Assembly (NCBI GenBank): GCA_963556195.1
Contig: OY744525.1
Span: 84,067,576 to 84,131,575, forward strand
Origin: Sepiola atlantica
Lineage: Eukaryota > Mollusca > Cephalopoda > Sepiida > Sepiolidae
Reading direction: 5' to 3'
DNA: 64,000 nt
Both the position numbers and the translations under genes were made by a program. Of the stretch, positions 34,301-47,622 are shown piece after piece; within the stretch, counting starts at the first letter, position 1; each line of letters begins with the position of its first letter. The notes under the pieces were generated by a model. It saw only the letters and a program-made list of their open reading frames with translations. It had not been told where the DNA came from and did no database searches.

Positions 34301-37300
34301 AAATTACTTAGGTATCCTCCCTCCTTTTCATCTGCAAAATAGTCCAAAGGGGATCGAAGATGGCGTTAAAATATTTTCCAAACCTATCACTACAGTAGCT
34401 CTATCTAAGATATTGAGCACTTTTCTCCCAGACAACGCCGAGTACTTTGAAAATCAAGGAGGCCTCCTGAGCACTACTGAAATTACTTAGGTATCGTCCC
34501 TCCTTTTTATCTGCAAAATAGTCCAAAGGGTAACGAAGATTGCGTTAAAATATTTTCCAAACCTATCACTACAGTAGCTCTATCTAGGATATTGAGCACT
34601 TTTCTCCTGGACAACGCCGAGTTCCTTGAAAATCAAGGAGGCCTCCTGAGCACTAATGAAATTACTTAGGTATCCTCCCTCCTTTTTATCTGCAAAATAG
34701 TCCAAAGAGTAACGAAGATGGCGTTAAAATATTTTCCAAACCTATCACTACAGTAGCTCTATCTAGGATATTGAGCCCTTTTCTCCCGGACAACGCCGAG
34801 TACATGAAAATCAAGGAGGCTTTCTGAGCACTACTGAAATTACTTAGGTATCCTCCCTCCTTTTCATCTGCAAAATAGTCCAAAGGGGAACGAAGATGGC
34901 GTTAAAATATTTTCCAAACCTATCACTACAGTAGCTCTATCTAGGATATTGAGCACTTTTCTCCCGGACAACGCCGAGTACTTTGAAAATCAAGGAGGCC
35001 TCCTGAGCACTACTGAAATTACTTAGGTATCCTCCCTCCTTTTCATCTGCAAAATAGTCCAAAGGGGAACGAAGATGGCGTTAAAATATTTTCCAAACCT
35101 ATCACTACAGTAGCTCTATCTAGGATATTGAGCACTTTTCTCCCGGACAACGCTGAGTACTTTAAAAATCAAGGAGGCCTCATGAGCACTACTGAAATTA
35201 CTTAGGTATCCTCCCTCCTTTTCATCTGCAAAATAGTCCAAATAGGAACGAAGATGGCGTTAAAATATTTTCCAAACCTATCACTACAGTAGCTCTATCT
35301 AGGATATCGAGCGCTTTTCTCCCGGACAACGCCGAATAATTTGAAAATCAAGGAGGCCTCCTGAGCACTACGTAAATTACTTAGGTATCCTCCCTCCTTT
35401 TCATCTGCAAAATAGTCCAAAGGGGAACGAAGATGGCGTTAAAATATTTTCCAAACCTATCACTACAGTAGCTCTATCTAGGATATTGAGCACTTTTCTC
35501 CCGGACAACGCCGAGTACTTTGAAAATCAAGGAGGCCTCCTGAGCACTACTGAAATTACTTAGGTATCCTCCCTGCTTTTCATCTGCAAAATAGTCCAAA
35601 GGGGAACGAAGATGGCGTTAAAATATTTTCCAAACCTATCACTACAGTAGCTCTATCTAGGATATTGAGCACTTTTCTCCCGGACAACGCCGAGTACTTT
35701 GAAAATCAAGGAGGCCTCCTGAGCACTACTGAAATTACTTAGGTATCCTCCCTCCTTTTCATCTGCAAAATAGTCCAAAGGGGAACAAAGATGGCGTTAA
35801 AATATTTTCCAAACCTATCACTATAGTAGCTCTATCTAGGATATTGAGCACTTTTCTCCCGGACAACGCCGAGTACTTTGAAAATCAAGGAGGCCCTCTG
35901 AGGACTACTGAAATTACTTAGGTATCCTCCCTGCTTTTCATCTGCAAAATAGTCCAAATAGGAACGAAGATGGCGTTAAAATATTTTCCAAACCTATCAC
36001 TACAGTAGCTCTATCAAGGATATTGAGCGCTTTTCTCCCGGACAACGCCGAATACTTTGAAAATCAAGGAGGCCTCCTGAGCACTACGTAAATTACTTAG
36101 GTATCCTCCCTCCTTTTCATCTGCAAAATAGTCCAAAGGGGATCGAAGATGGCGTTAAAATATTTTCCAAACCTATCACTACAGTAGCTCTATCTAGGAT
36201 ATTGAGCACTTTTCTCCCAGACAACGCCGAGTACTTTGAAAATCAAGGAGGCCTCCTGAGCACTACTGAAATTACTTAGGTATCGTCCCTCCTTTTTATC
36301 TGCAAAATAGTCCAAAGGGTAACGAAGATTGCGTTAAAATATTTTCCAAACCTATCACTACAGTAGCTCTATCTAGGATATTGAGCACTTTTCTCCCGGA
36401 CAACGCCGAGTACCTTGAAAATCTAGGAGGCCTCCTGAGCACTAATGAAATTACTTAGGTATCCTCCCTCCATTTTTATCTGCAAAATAGTCCAAAGAGT
36501 AACGAAGATGGCGTTAAAATATTTTCCAAACCTATCACTACAGTAGCTCTATCTAGGATATTGAGCCCTTTTCTCCCGGACAACGCCGAGTACATGAAAA
36601 TCAAGGAGGTTTTCTGAGCACTACTGAAATTACTTAGGTATCCTCCCTCCTTTTCATCTGCAAAATAGTCCAAAGGGGAACGAAGATGGCGTTAAAATAT
36701 TTTCCAAACCTATCACTACAGTAGCTCTATCTAGGATATTGAGCACTTTTCTCCCGGACAACGCCGAGTACTTTGAAAATCAAGGAGGCCTCATGAGCAC
36801 TACTGAAATTACTTAGGTATCCTCCCTCCTTTTCATCTGCAAAATAGTCCAAAGGGGAACGAAGATGGCGTTAAAATATTTTCAAAACCTATCACTACAG
36901 TAGCTCTATCTAGGATATTGAGCACTTTTCTCCCGGACAACGCTGAGTACTTTAAAAATCAAGGAGGCCTCCTGAGCACTACTGAAATTACTTAGGTATC
37001 CTCCCTCCTTTTCATCTGCAAAATAGTCCAAAGGGGAACGAAGATGGCGTTAAAATATTTTCCAAACCTATCACTACAGTAGCTCTATCTAGGATATCGA
37101 GCGCTTTTCTCCCGGACAACGCCGAATAATTTGAAAATCAAGGAGGCCTCCTGAGCACTACGTAAATTACTTAGGTATCCTCCCTCCTTTTCATCTGCAA
37201 AATAGTCCAAAGGGGAACGAAGATGGCGTTAAAATATTTTCCAAACCTATCACTACAGTAGCTCTATCTAGGATATTGAGCACTTTTCTCCCGGACAACG

Positions 37301-38990
37301 CCGAGTACTTTGAAAATCAAGGAGGCCTCCTGAGCACTACTGAAATTACTTAGGTATCCTCCCTGCTTTTCATCTGCAAAATAGTCCAAAGGGGAACGAA
37401 GATGGCGTTAAAATATTTTCCAAACCTATCACTACAGTAGCTCTATCTAGGATATTGAGCACTTTTCTCCCGGACAACGCCGAGTACTTTGAAAATCAAG
37501 GAGGCCTCCTGAGCACTACTGAAATTACTTAGGTATCCTCCCTCCTTTTCATCTGCAAAATAGTCCAAAGGGGAACAAAGATGGCGTTAAAATATTTTCC
37601 AAACCTATCACTATAGTAGCTCTATCTAGGATATTGAGCACTTTTCTCCCGGACAACGCCGAGTACTTTGAAAATCAAGGAGGCCCTCTGAGGACTACTG
37701 AAATTACTTAGGTATCCTCCCTGCTTTTCATCTGCAAAATAGTCCAAATAGGAACGAAGATGGCGTTAAAATATTTTCCAAACCTATCACTACAGTAGCT
37801 CTATCAAGGATATTGAGCGCTTTTCTCCCGGACAACGCCGAATACTTTGAAAATCAAGGAGGCCTCCTGAGCACTACGTAAATTACTTAGGTATCCTCCC
37901 TCCTTTTCATCTGCAAAATAGTCCAAAGGGGATCGAAGATGGCGTTAAAATATTTTCCAAACCTATCACTACAGTAGCTCTATCTAGGATATTGAGCACT
38001 TTTCTCCCAGACAACGCCGAGTACTTTGAAAATCAAGGAGGCCTCCTGAGCACTACTGAAATTACTTAGGTATCGTCCCTCCTTTTTATCTGCAAAATAG
38101 TCCAAAGGGTAACGAAGATTGCGTTAAAATATTTTCCAAACCTATCACTACAGTAGCTCTATCTAGGATATTGAGCACTTTTCTCCTGGACAACGCCGAG
38201 TACCTTGAAAATCTAGGAGGCCTCCTGAGCACTAATGAAATTACTTAGGTATCCTCCCTCCATTTTTATCTGCAAAATAGTCCAAAGAGTAACGAAGATG
38301 GCGTTAAAATATTTTCCAAACCTATCACTACAGTAGCTCTATCTAGGATATTGAGCCCTTTTCTCCCGGACAACGCCGAGTACATGAAAATCAAGGAGGT
38401 TTTCTGAGCACTACTGAAATTACTTAGGTATCCTCCCTCCTTTTCATCTGCAAAATAGTCCAAAGGGGAACGAAGATGGCGTTAAAATATTTTCCAAACC
38501 TATCACTACAGTAGCTCTATCTAGGATATTGAGCACTTTTCTCCCGGACAACGCCGAGTACTTTGAAAATCAAGGAGGCCTCATGAGCACTACTGAAATT
38601 ACTTAGGTATCCTCCCTCCTTTTCATCTGCAAAATAGTCCAAAGGGGAACGAAGATGGCGTTAAAATATTTTCAAAACCTATCACTACAGTAGCTCTATC
38701 TAGGATATTGAGCACTTTTCTCCCGGACAACGCTGAGTACTTTAAAAATCAAGGAGGCCTCCTGAGCACTACTGAAATTACTTAGGTATCCTCCCTCCTT
38801 TTCATCTGCAAAATAGTCCAAAGGGGAACGAAGATGGCGTTAAAATATTTTCCAAACCTATCACTACAGTAGCTCTATCTAGGATATCGAGCGCTTTTCT
38901 CCCGGACAACGCCGAATAATTTGAAAATCAAGGAGGCCTCCTGAGCACTACGTAAATTACTTAGGTATCCTCCCTCCTTTTCATCTGCAA
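34300..38990 (+). repeat. 179-bp satellite, 10-mer higher-order repeat I (1790 bp)
   Basis: The monomer carries GCAAAATAGTCCAAAGGGGA, GAAGATGGCGTTAAAATATT, CTATCACTACAGTAGCTCTA, TCTCCCGGACAACGCCGAGT and AAGGAGGCCTCCTGAGCACT. Variant marks such as GTACATGAAAATC recur at 34801, 36591 and 38381, a shift of 1790 bp, or ten monomers. Other marks (ATCTAGGATATCGAGCGC; GAGGCCCTCTGAGGAC) recur at the same spacing. About two full 10-mers plus partials. Confidence 0.95.
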
Positions 38991-41900
38991 AATAGTCCAA
39001 AGGGGATCGAAGATGGCGTTAAAATATTTTCCAAACCTATCACTACAGTAGCTCTATCTAGGATATTGAGCACTTTTCTCCCGGACAACGCCGAGTACTT
39101 TGAAAATCAAGGAGGCCTCTTGAGCACTACTGAAATTACTTAGGTATCCTCCCTCCTTTTCATCTGCAAAATAGTCCAAAGGGGAACGAAGATGGCGTTA
39201 AAATATTTTCCAAACCTATCACTACAGTAGCTCTATCTAGGATATTGAGCACTTTTCTCCCGGACAACGCCGAGTACTTTGAAAATCAAGGAGGCCTCCT
39301 GAGCACTACTGAAATTACTTAGGTATCCTCCCTCCTTTTCATCTGCAAAATAGTCCAATGGGGATCAAAGATGGCGTTAAAATATTTTCCAAACCTATCA
39401 CTACAGTAGCTCTATCTAGGATATTGAGCACTTTTCTCCCGGACAACGCCGAGTACTTTGAAAATCAAGGAGGCCTCCTGAGCACTACTGAAATTACTTA
39501 GGTATCCTCCCTCCTTTTCATCTGCAAAATAGTCCAAAGGGGAACGAAGATGGCGTTAAAATATTTTCCAAACCTATCACTACAGTAGCTCTATCTAGGA
39601 TATTGAGCACTTTTCTCCCGGACAACGCCGAGTACTTTGAAAATCAAAGAGGCCTCCTGAGCACTACTGAAATTACTTAGGTATCCTCCCTCCTTTTCAT
39701 CTGCAAAATAGTCCAAAGGGGAACGAAGATGGCGTTAAAATATTTTCCAAACCTATCACTACAGTAGCTCTATCTAGGATATTGAGCACTTTTCTCCCGG
39801 ACAACGCCGAGTACTTTGAAAATCAAGGAGGCCTCCTGAGCACTACTGAAATTACTTAGGTATCCTCCCTCCTTTTCATCTGCAAAATAGTCCAAAGGGG
39901 AACGAAGAGGGCGTTAAAATATTTTCCAAACCTATCACTACAGTAGCTCTATCTAGGATATTGAGCACTTTTCTCCCGGACAACGCCGAGTACTTTGAAA
40001 ATCAAGGAGGCCTCCTGAGCACTCCTGAAATTACTTAGGTATCCTCCCTCCTTTTCATCTGCAAAATAGTCCAAAGGGGATCGAAGATGGCGTTAAAATA
40101 TTTTCCAAACCTATCACTACAGTAGCTCTATCTAGGATATTGAGCACTTTTCTCCCGGACAACGCCGAGTACTTTGAAAATCAAGGAGGCCTCCTGAGCA
40201 CTACTGAAATTACTTAGGTATCCTCCCTCCTTTTCATCTGCAAAATAGTCCAAAGGGGAACGAAGATGGCGTTAAAATATTTTCCAAACCTATCACTACA
40301 GTAGCTCTATCTAGGATATTGAGCACTTTTCTCCCGGACAACGCCGAGTACTTTGAAAATCAAGGAGGCCTCCTGAGCACTACTGAAATTACTTAGGTAT
40401 CCTCCCTCCTTTTCATCTGCAAAATAGTCCAAAGGGGAACGAAGATGGCGTTAAAATATTTTCCAAACCTATCACTACAGTAGCTCTATCTAGGATATTG
40501 AGCACTTTTCTACCGGACAACGCCGAGTACTTTGAAAATCAAGGAGGCCTCCTGAGCACTACTGAAATTACTTAGGTATCCTCCCTCCTTTTCATCTGCA
40601 AAATAGTCCAAAGGGGAACGAAGATGGCGTTAAAATATTTTCCAAACCTATCACTACAGTAGCTCTATCTAGGATATTGAGCACTTTTCTCCCGGACAAC
40701 GCCGAGTACCTTGAAAATCAAGGAGGCCTCCTGAGCACTACTGAAATTACTTAGGTATCCTCCCTCCTTTTCATCTGCAAAATAGTCCAAAGGGGAACGA
40801 AGATGGCGTTAAAATATTTTCCAAACCTATCACTACAGTAGCTCTATCTAGGATATTGAGCACTTTTCTCCCGGACAACGCCGAGTACTTTGAAAATCAA
40901 GGAGGCCTCCTGAGCACTACTGAAATTACTTAGGTATCCTCCCTCCTTTTCATCTGCAAAATAGTCCAAAGGGGAACGAAGATGGCGTTAAAATATTTTC
41001 CAAACCTATCACTACAGTAGCTCTATCTAGGATATTGAGCACTTTTCTCCCGGACAACGCCGAGTACTTTGAAAATCAAGGAGGCCTCCTGAGCACTACT
41101 GAAATTACTTAGGTATCCTCCCTCCTTTTCATCTGCAAAATAGTCCAATGGGGATCGAAGATGGCGTTAAAATATTTTCCAAACCTATCACTACAGTAGC
41201 TCTATCTAGGATATTGAGCACTTTTCTCCCGGACAACGCCGAGTACTTTGAAAATCAAGGAGGCCTCCTGAGCACTACTGAAATTACTTAGGTATCCTCC
41301 CTCCTTTTCATCTGCAAAATAGTCCAAAGGGGAACGAAGATGGCGTTAAAATATTTTCCAAACCTATCACTACAGTAGCTCTATCTAGGATATTGAGCAC
41401 TTTTCTCCCGGACAACGCCGAGTACTTTGAAAATCAAAGAGGCCTCCTGAGCACTACTGAAATTACTTAGGTATCCTCCCTCCTTTTCATCTGCAAAATA
41501 GTCCAAAGGGGAACGAAGATGGCGTTAAAATATTTTCCAAACCTATCACTACAGTAGCTCTATCTAGGATATTGAGCACTTTTCTCCCGGACAACGCCGA
41601 GTACTTTGAAAATCAAGGAGGCCTCCTGAGCACTACTGAAATTACTTAGGTATCCTCCCTCCTTTTCATCTGCAAAATAGTCCAAAGGGGAACGAAGATG
41701 GCGTTAAAATATTTTCCAAACCTATCACTACAGTAGCTCTATCTAGGATATTGAGCACTTTTCTCCCGGACAACGCCGAGTACTTTGAAAATCAAGGAGG
41801 CCTCCTGAGCACTCCTGAAATTACTTAGGTATCCTCCCTCCTTTTCATCTGCAAAATAGTCCAAAGGGGATCGAAGATGGCGTTAAAATATTTTCCAAAC

Positions 41901-42560
41901 CTATCACTACAGTAGCTCTATCTAGGATATTGAGCACTTTTCTCCCGGACAACGCCGAGTACTTTGAAAATCAAGGAGGCCTCCTGAGCACTACTGAAAT
42001 TACTTAGGTATCCTCCCTCCTTTTCATCTGCAAAATAGTCCAAAGGGGAACGAAGATGGCGTTAAAATATTTTCCAAACCTATCACTACAGTAGCTCTAT
42101 CTAGGATATTGAGCACTTTTCTCCCGGACAACGCCGAGTACTTTGTAAATCAAAGAGGCCTCCTGAGCACTACTGAAATTACTTAGGTATCCTCCCTCCT
42201 TTTCATCTGCAAAATAGTCCAAAGGGGAACGAAGATGGCGTTAAAATATTTTCCAAACCTATCACTACAGTAGCTCTATCTAGGATATTGAGCACTTTTC
42301 TCCCGGACAACGCCGAGTACTTTGAAAATCAAGGAGGCCTCCTGAGCACTACTGAAATTACTTAGGTATCCTCCCTCCTTTTCATCTGCAAAATAGTCCA
42401 AAGGGGAACGAAGATGGCGTTAAAATATTTTCCAAACCTATCACTACAGTAGCTCTATCTAGGATATTGAGCACTTTTCTCCCGGACAACGCCGAGTACT
42501 TTGAAAATCAAGGAGGCCTCCTGAGCACTACTGAAATTACTTAGGTATCCTCCCTCCTTT
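38990..42560 (+). repeat. 179-bp satellite, 10-mer higher-order repeat II (1790 bp)
   Basis: Marks differ from block I: AGTCCAATGGGGATC at 39355 and 41145, AATCAAAGAGGCC at about 39644 and 41434, and GAGCACTCCTGAAA at 40021 and 41811. All are 1790 bp apart. Monomers are close to identical otherwise. Confidence 0.93.
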
Positions 42561-45500
42561 TCATCTGCAAAATAGTCCAAAGGGGAACGAAGATGGCGTT
42601 AAAATATTTTCCAAACCTATCACTACAGTAGCTCTATCTAGGATATTGAGCACTTTTCTCCCGGACAACGCCGAGTACTTTGAAAATCAAGGAGGCCTCC
42701 TGAGCACTACTGAAATTACTTAGGTATCCTCCCTCCTTTTCATCTGCAAAATAGTCCAAAGGGGAACGAAGATGGCGTTAAAATATTTTCCAAACCTATC
42801 ACTACAGTAGCTCTATCTAGGATATTGAGCACTTTTCTCCCGGACAACGCCGAGTACTTTGAAAATCAAGGAGGCCTCCTGAGCACTACTGAAATTACTT
42901 AGGTATCCTCCCTCCTTTTCATCTGCAAAATAGTCCAAAGGGGAACGAAGATGGCGTTAAAATATTTTCCAAACCTATCACTACAGTAGCTCTATCTAGG
43001 ATATTGAGCACTTTTCTCCCGGACAACGCCGAGTACCTTGAAAATCAAGGAGGCCTCCTGAGCACTCCTGAAATTACTTAGGTATCCTCCCTCCTTTTCA
43101 TCTGCAAAATAGTCCAAAGGGGAACGAAGATGGCGTTAAAATATTTTCCAAACCTATCACTACAGTAGCTCTATCTAGGATATTGAGCACTTTTCTCCCG
43201 GACAACGCCGAGTACTTTGAAAATCAAGGAGGCCTCTTGAGCACTACTGAAATTACTTAGGTATCCTCCCTCCTTTTCATCTGCAAAATAGTCCAAAGGG
43301 GAACGAAGATGGCGTTAAAATATTTTCCAAACCTATCACTACAGTAGCTCTATCTAGGATATTGAGCACTTTTCTCCCGGACAACGCCGAGTACTTTGAA
43401 AATCAAGGAGGCCTCCTGAGCACTACTGAAATTACTTAGGTATCCTCCCTCCTTTTCATCTGCAAAATAGTCCAAAGGGGAACGAAGATGGCGTTAAAAT
43501 ATTTTCCAAACCTATCACTACAGTAGCTCTATCTAGGATATTGAGCACTTTTCTCCCGGACAACGCCGAGTACCTTGAAAATCAAGGAGGCCTCCTGAGC
43601 ACTACTGAAATTACTTAGGTATCCTCCCTCCTTTTCATCTGCAAAATAGTCCAAAGGGGAACGAAGATGGCGTTAAAATATTTTCCAAACCTATCACTAC
43701 AGTAGCTCTATCTAGGATATTGAGCACTTTTCTCCCGGACAACGCCGAGTACTTTGAAAATCAAGGAGGCCTTTTGAGCACTACTGAAATTACTTAGGTA
43801 TCCTCCCTCCTTTTCATCTGCAAAATAGTCCAAAGGGAACGAAGATGGCGTTAAAATATTTTCCAAACCTATCACTACAGTAGCTCTATCTAGGATATTG
43901 AGCACTTTTCTCCCGGACAACGCCGAGTACTTTGAAAATCAAGGAGGCCTCCTGAGCACTACTGAAATTACTTAGGTATCCTCCCTCCTTTTCATCTGCA
44001 AAATAGTCCAAAGGGGAACGAAGATGGCGTTAAAATATTTTCCAAACCTATCACTACAGTAGCTCTATCTAGGATATTGAGCACTTTTCTCCCGGACAAC
44101 GCCGAGTACTTTGAAAATCAAGGAGGCCTCCTGAGCACTACTGAAATTACTTAGGTATCCTCCCTCCTTTTCATCTGCAAAATAGTCCAAAGGGGAACGA
44201 AGATGGCGTTAAAATATTTTCCAAACCTATCACTACAGTAGCTCTATCTAGGATATTGAGCACTTTTCTCCCGGACAACGCCGAGTACCTTGAAAATCAA
44301 GGAGGCCTCCTGAGCACTCCTGAAATTACTTAGGTATCCTCCCTCCTTTTCATCTGCAAAATAGTCCAAAGGGGAACGAAGATGGCGTTAAAATATTTTC
44401 CAAACCTATCACTACAGTAGCTCTATCTAGGATATTGAGCACTTTTCTCCCGGACAACGCCGAGTACTTTGAAAATCAAGGAGGCCTCTTGAGCACTACT
44501 GAAATTACTTAGGTATCCTCCCTCCTTTTCATCTGCAAAATAGTCCAAAGGGGAACGAAGATGGCGTTAAAATATTTTCCAAACCTATCACTACAGTAGC
44601 TCTATCTAGGATATTGAGCACTTTTCTCCCGGACAACGCCGAGTACTTTGAAAATCAAGGAGGCCTCCTGAGCACTACTGAAATTACTTAGGTATCCTCC
44701 CTCCTTTTCATCTGCAAAATAGTCCAAAGGGGAACGAAGATGGCGTTAAAATATTTTCCAAACCTATCACTACAGTAGCTCTATCTAGGATATTGAGCAC
44801 TTTTCTCCCGGACAACGCCGAGTACCTTGAAAATCAAGGAGGCCTCCTGAGCACTACTGAAATTACTTAGGTATCCTCCCTCCTTTTCATCTGCAAAATA
44901 GTCCAAAGGGGAACGAAGATGGCGTTAAAATATTTTCCAAACCTATCACTACAGTAGCTCTATCTAGGATATTGAGCACTTTTCTCCCGGACAACGCCGA
45001 GTACTTTGAAAATCAAGGAGGCCTTTTGAGCACTACTGAAATTACTTAGGTATCCTCCCTCCTTTTCATCTGCAAAATAGTCCAAAGGGAACGAAGATGG
45101 CGTTAAAATATTTTCCAAACCTATCACTACAGTAGCTCTATCTAGGATATTGAGCGCTTTTCTCCCGGACAACGCCGAGTACTTTGAAAACCAAGGAGGC
45201 CTCCTGAGCACTACTGAAATTACTTAGGTATCCTCCCTCCTTTTCATCTGCAAAATAGTCCAAAGGGGATCGAAGATGGCGTTAAAATATTTTCCAAACC
45301 TATCACTACAGTAGCTCTATCTAGGATATTGAGCGCTTTTCTCCCGGACAACGCCGAGTACTTTGAAAACCAAGGAGGCCTCCTGAGCACTACTGAAATT
45401 ACTTAGGTATCCTCCCTCCTTTTCATCTGCAAAATAGTCCAAAGGGGATCGAAGATGGCGTTAAAATATTTTCCAAACCTATCACTACAGTAGCTCTATC

Positions 45501-47015
45501 TAGGATATTGAGCACTTTTCTCCCGGACAACGCCGAGTACTTTGAAAATCAAGGAGGCCTCCTGAGCACTACTGAAATTACTTAGGTATCCTCCCTCCTT
45601 TTCATCTGCAAAATAGTCCAAAGGGGAACGAAGATGGCGTTAAAATATTTTCCAAACCTATCACTACAGTAGCTCTATCTAGGATATTGAGCACTTTTCT
45701 CCCGGACAACGCCGAGTACCTTGAAAATCAAGGAGGCCTCCTGAGCACTACTGAAATTACTTAGGTATCCTCCCTCCTTTTCATCTGCAAAATAGTCCAA
45801 AGGGGAACGAAGATGGCGTTAAAATATTTTCCAAACCTATCACTACAGTAGCTCTATCTAGGATATTGAGCACTTTTCTCCCGGACAACGCCGAGTACTT
45901 TGAAAATCAAGGAGGCCTTTTGAGCACTACTGAAATTACTTAGGTATCCTCCCTCCTTTTCATCTGCAAAATAGTCCAAAGGGAACGAAGATGGCGTTAA
46001 AATATTTTCCAAACCTATCACTACAGTAGCTCTATCTAGGATATTGAGCGCTTTTCTCCCGGACAACGCCGAGTACTTTGAAAACCAAGGAGGCCTCCTG
46101 AGCACTACTGAAATTACTTAGGTATCCTCCCTCCTTTTCATCTGCAAAATAGTCCAAAGGGGATCGAAGATGGCGTTAAAATATTTTCCAAACCTATCAC
46201 TACAGTAGCTCTATCTAGGATATTGAGCGCTTTTCTCCCGGACAACGCCGAGTACTTTGAAAACCAAGGAGGCCTCCTGAGCACTACTGAAATTACTTAG
46301 GTATCCTCCCTCCTTTTCATCTGCAAAATAGTCCAAAGGGGATCGAAGATGGCGTTAAAATATTTTCCAAACCTATCACTACAGTAGCTCTATCTAGGAT
46401 ATTGAGCACTTTTCTCCCGGACAACGCCGAGTACTTTGAAAATCAAGGAGGCCTCCTGAGCACTACTGAAATTACTTAGGTATCCTCCCTCCTTTTCATC
46501 TGCAAAATAGTCCAAAGGGGAACGAAGATGGCGTTAAAATATTTTCCAAACCTATCACTACAGTAGCTCTATCTAGGATATTGAGCACTTTTCTCCCGGA
46601 CAACGCCGAGTACCTTGAAAATCAAGGAGGCCTCCTGAGCACTACTGAAATTACTTAGGTATCCTCCCTCCTTTTCATCTGCAAAATAGTCCAAAGGGGA
46701 ACGAAGATGGCGTTAAAATATTTTCCAAACCTATCACTACAGTAGCTCTATCTAGGATATTGAGCACTTTTCTCCCGGACAACGCCGAGTACTTTGAAAA
46801 TCAAGGAGGCCTTTTGAGCACTACTGAAATTACTTAGGTATCCTCCCTCCTTTTCATCTGCAAAATAGTCCAAAGGGAACGAAGATGGCGTTAAAATATT
46901 TTCCAAACCTATCACTACAGTAGCTCTATCTAGGATATTGAGCGCTTTTCTCCCGGACAACGCCGAGTACTTTGAAAATCAAGGAGGCCTCCTGAGCACT
47001 ACTGAAATCAATTAG
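42560..47015 (+). repeat. 179-bp satellite, 7-mer (1252 bp) and 5-mer (894 bp) repeats
   Basis: GCACTCCTGAAA at about 43064 and 44316 gives 1252 bp, which is seven monomers less 1 bp. GGCCTTTTGAGC marks near 45021, 45915 and 46810 give 894 bp, which is five monomers less 1 bp. The missing base comes from one 178-bp monomer with CAAAGGGAACG instead of CAAAGGGGAACG. This frame change explains why repeated 70-83 codon frames appear only here; they are not genes. The array ends near 47015. Confidence 0.93.
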
Positions 47016-47029
47016 GTATCCTCGCTATT

Positions 47030-47058
47030 CTTTAGTTATCCTCTAACAAATAAATTCA
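47030..47058 (+). repeat. Fragment of the 322-bp tandem repeat
   Basis: TTAGTTATCCTCTAACAAAT followed by AAATT matches the unit start at about 22846. It sits exactly between the satellite end and the D2 SINE, so it links this junction to the 22.8-25.2 kb array. Confidence 0.65.
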
Positions 47059-47059
47059 A

Positions 47060-47332
47060 GTTGGCCTTGTAAAGCTAGCGCCCGTAAAGGTTAGCACTCT
47101 GGCCATTCAAAATTGCCTGGGCCGCCCCGTCGGGATTCCCCCGGTAGAGGCGCCTCAGTAAGCAATAAACTTACTCCTCCCCAAAGAGGGGAGGCAAAGC
47201 CTGGGAGTGTGGACCTCTTAGAACTGCACAGGACAGACCCATAGACCGGCGGAATGAAGCCCCGAAGGCCAAGACGATACCAGTCTATGGAGTGCAGTAT
47301 CCATCGGAACACCTTGATCTTAGCAGCCAACA
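47060..47332 (-). mobile_element. U2-headed SINE, minus strand, 3'-shortened (D2, long subfamily)
   Basis: Reverse-strand body with TCCCCTCTTTGGGGAGGA and the CTGGTATCG hairpin. The U2 head is damaged: part of the GTAGTATC stretch is deleted, leaving GCTAAGATCAAGGTGTTCCG. The SINE tail after the GGGCGCTAGC region is missing. Confidence 0.85.
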
Positions 47333-47361
47333 GAAGTGAATTAATGTAATTTTCGGTTAAA

Positions 47362-47604
47362 AAAAAATGGCGTCTAAAAGCTATGTTGAATTAGAGAAAA
47401 ACGGCCTGGGGAAGTCTAAAATTATTTGTTGATATTCAAAATTGATGTAATAAGTTGTTAAATAGTATTATACAATGTTTGTTGAAAGAAAATCATAGTT
47501 ATTATTACTTGTTAATTTATTAATGTAATTTAAACAGTGTATAGTGGATAGACCGCTGTACTGTGGTAGATTCGTTATAAATACTGATAGAAATCGTGCC
47601 CAAA
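47362..47604 (+). repeat. Conserved block upstream of the U2 head, D2 copy
   Basis: Close match to 26030-26290, including TTATAAATA at 47575-47583. It lies upstream of the U2 5' end that serves as target for the LINE, here separated from it by the inserted SINE. Confidence 0.55.
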
Positions 47605-47622
47605 ATTTTAATTTCGGATGCT
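47605..47622 (+). repeat. 18-bp target-site duplication of the SINE, left copy
   Basis: TTTTAATTTCGGATGCTT occurs here and again at 47984-48001, immediately flanking the SINE. Confidence 0.85.

Noticed and set aside
43708..46960. Repeated 70-83 codon minus-strand frames in the satellite
   Set aside because: The monomer is 179 bp, so a frame cannot run through the array. These frames only appear around the 178-bp monomers, and their identity reflects satellite homogenisation, not protein constraint.
34300..47015. CENP-B box in the satellite
   Set aside because: The best stretches (complement of CGGACAACGCCGAG, and of GAACGAAGATGG) match only parts of the 17-bp motif and lack essential positions.
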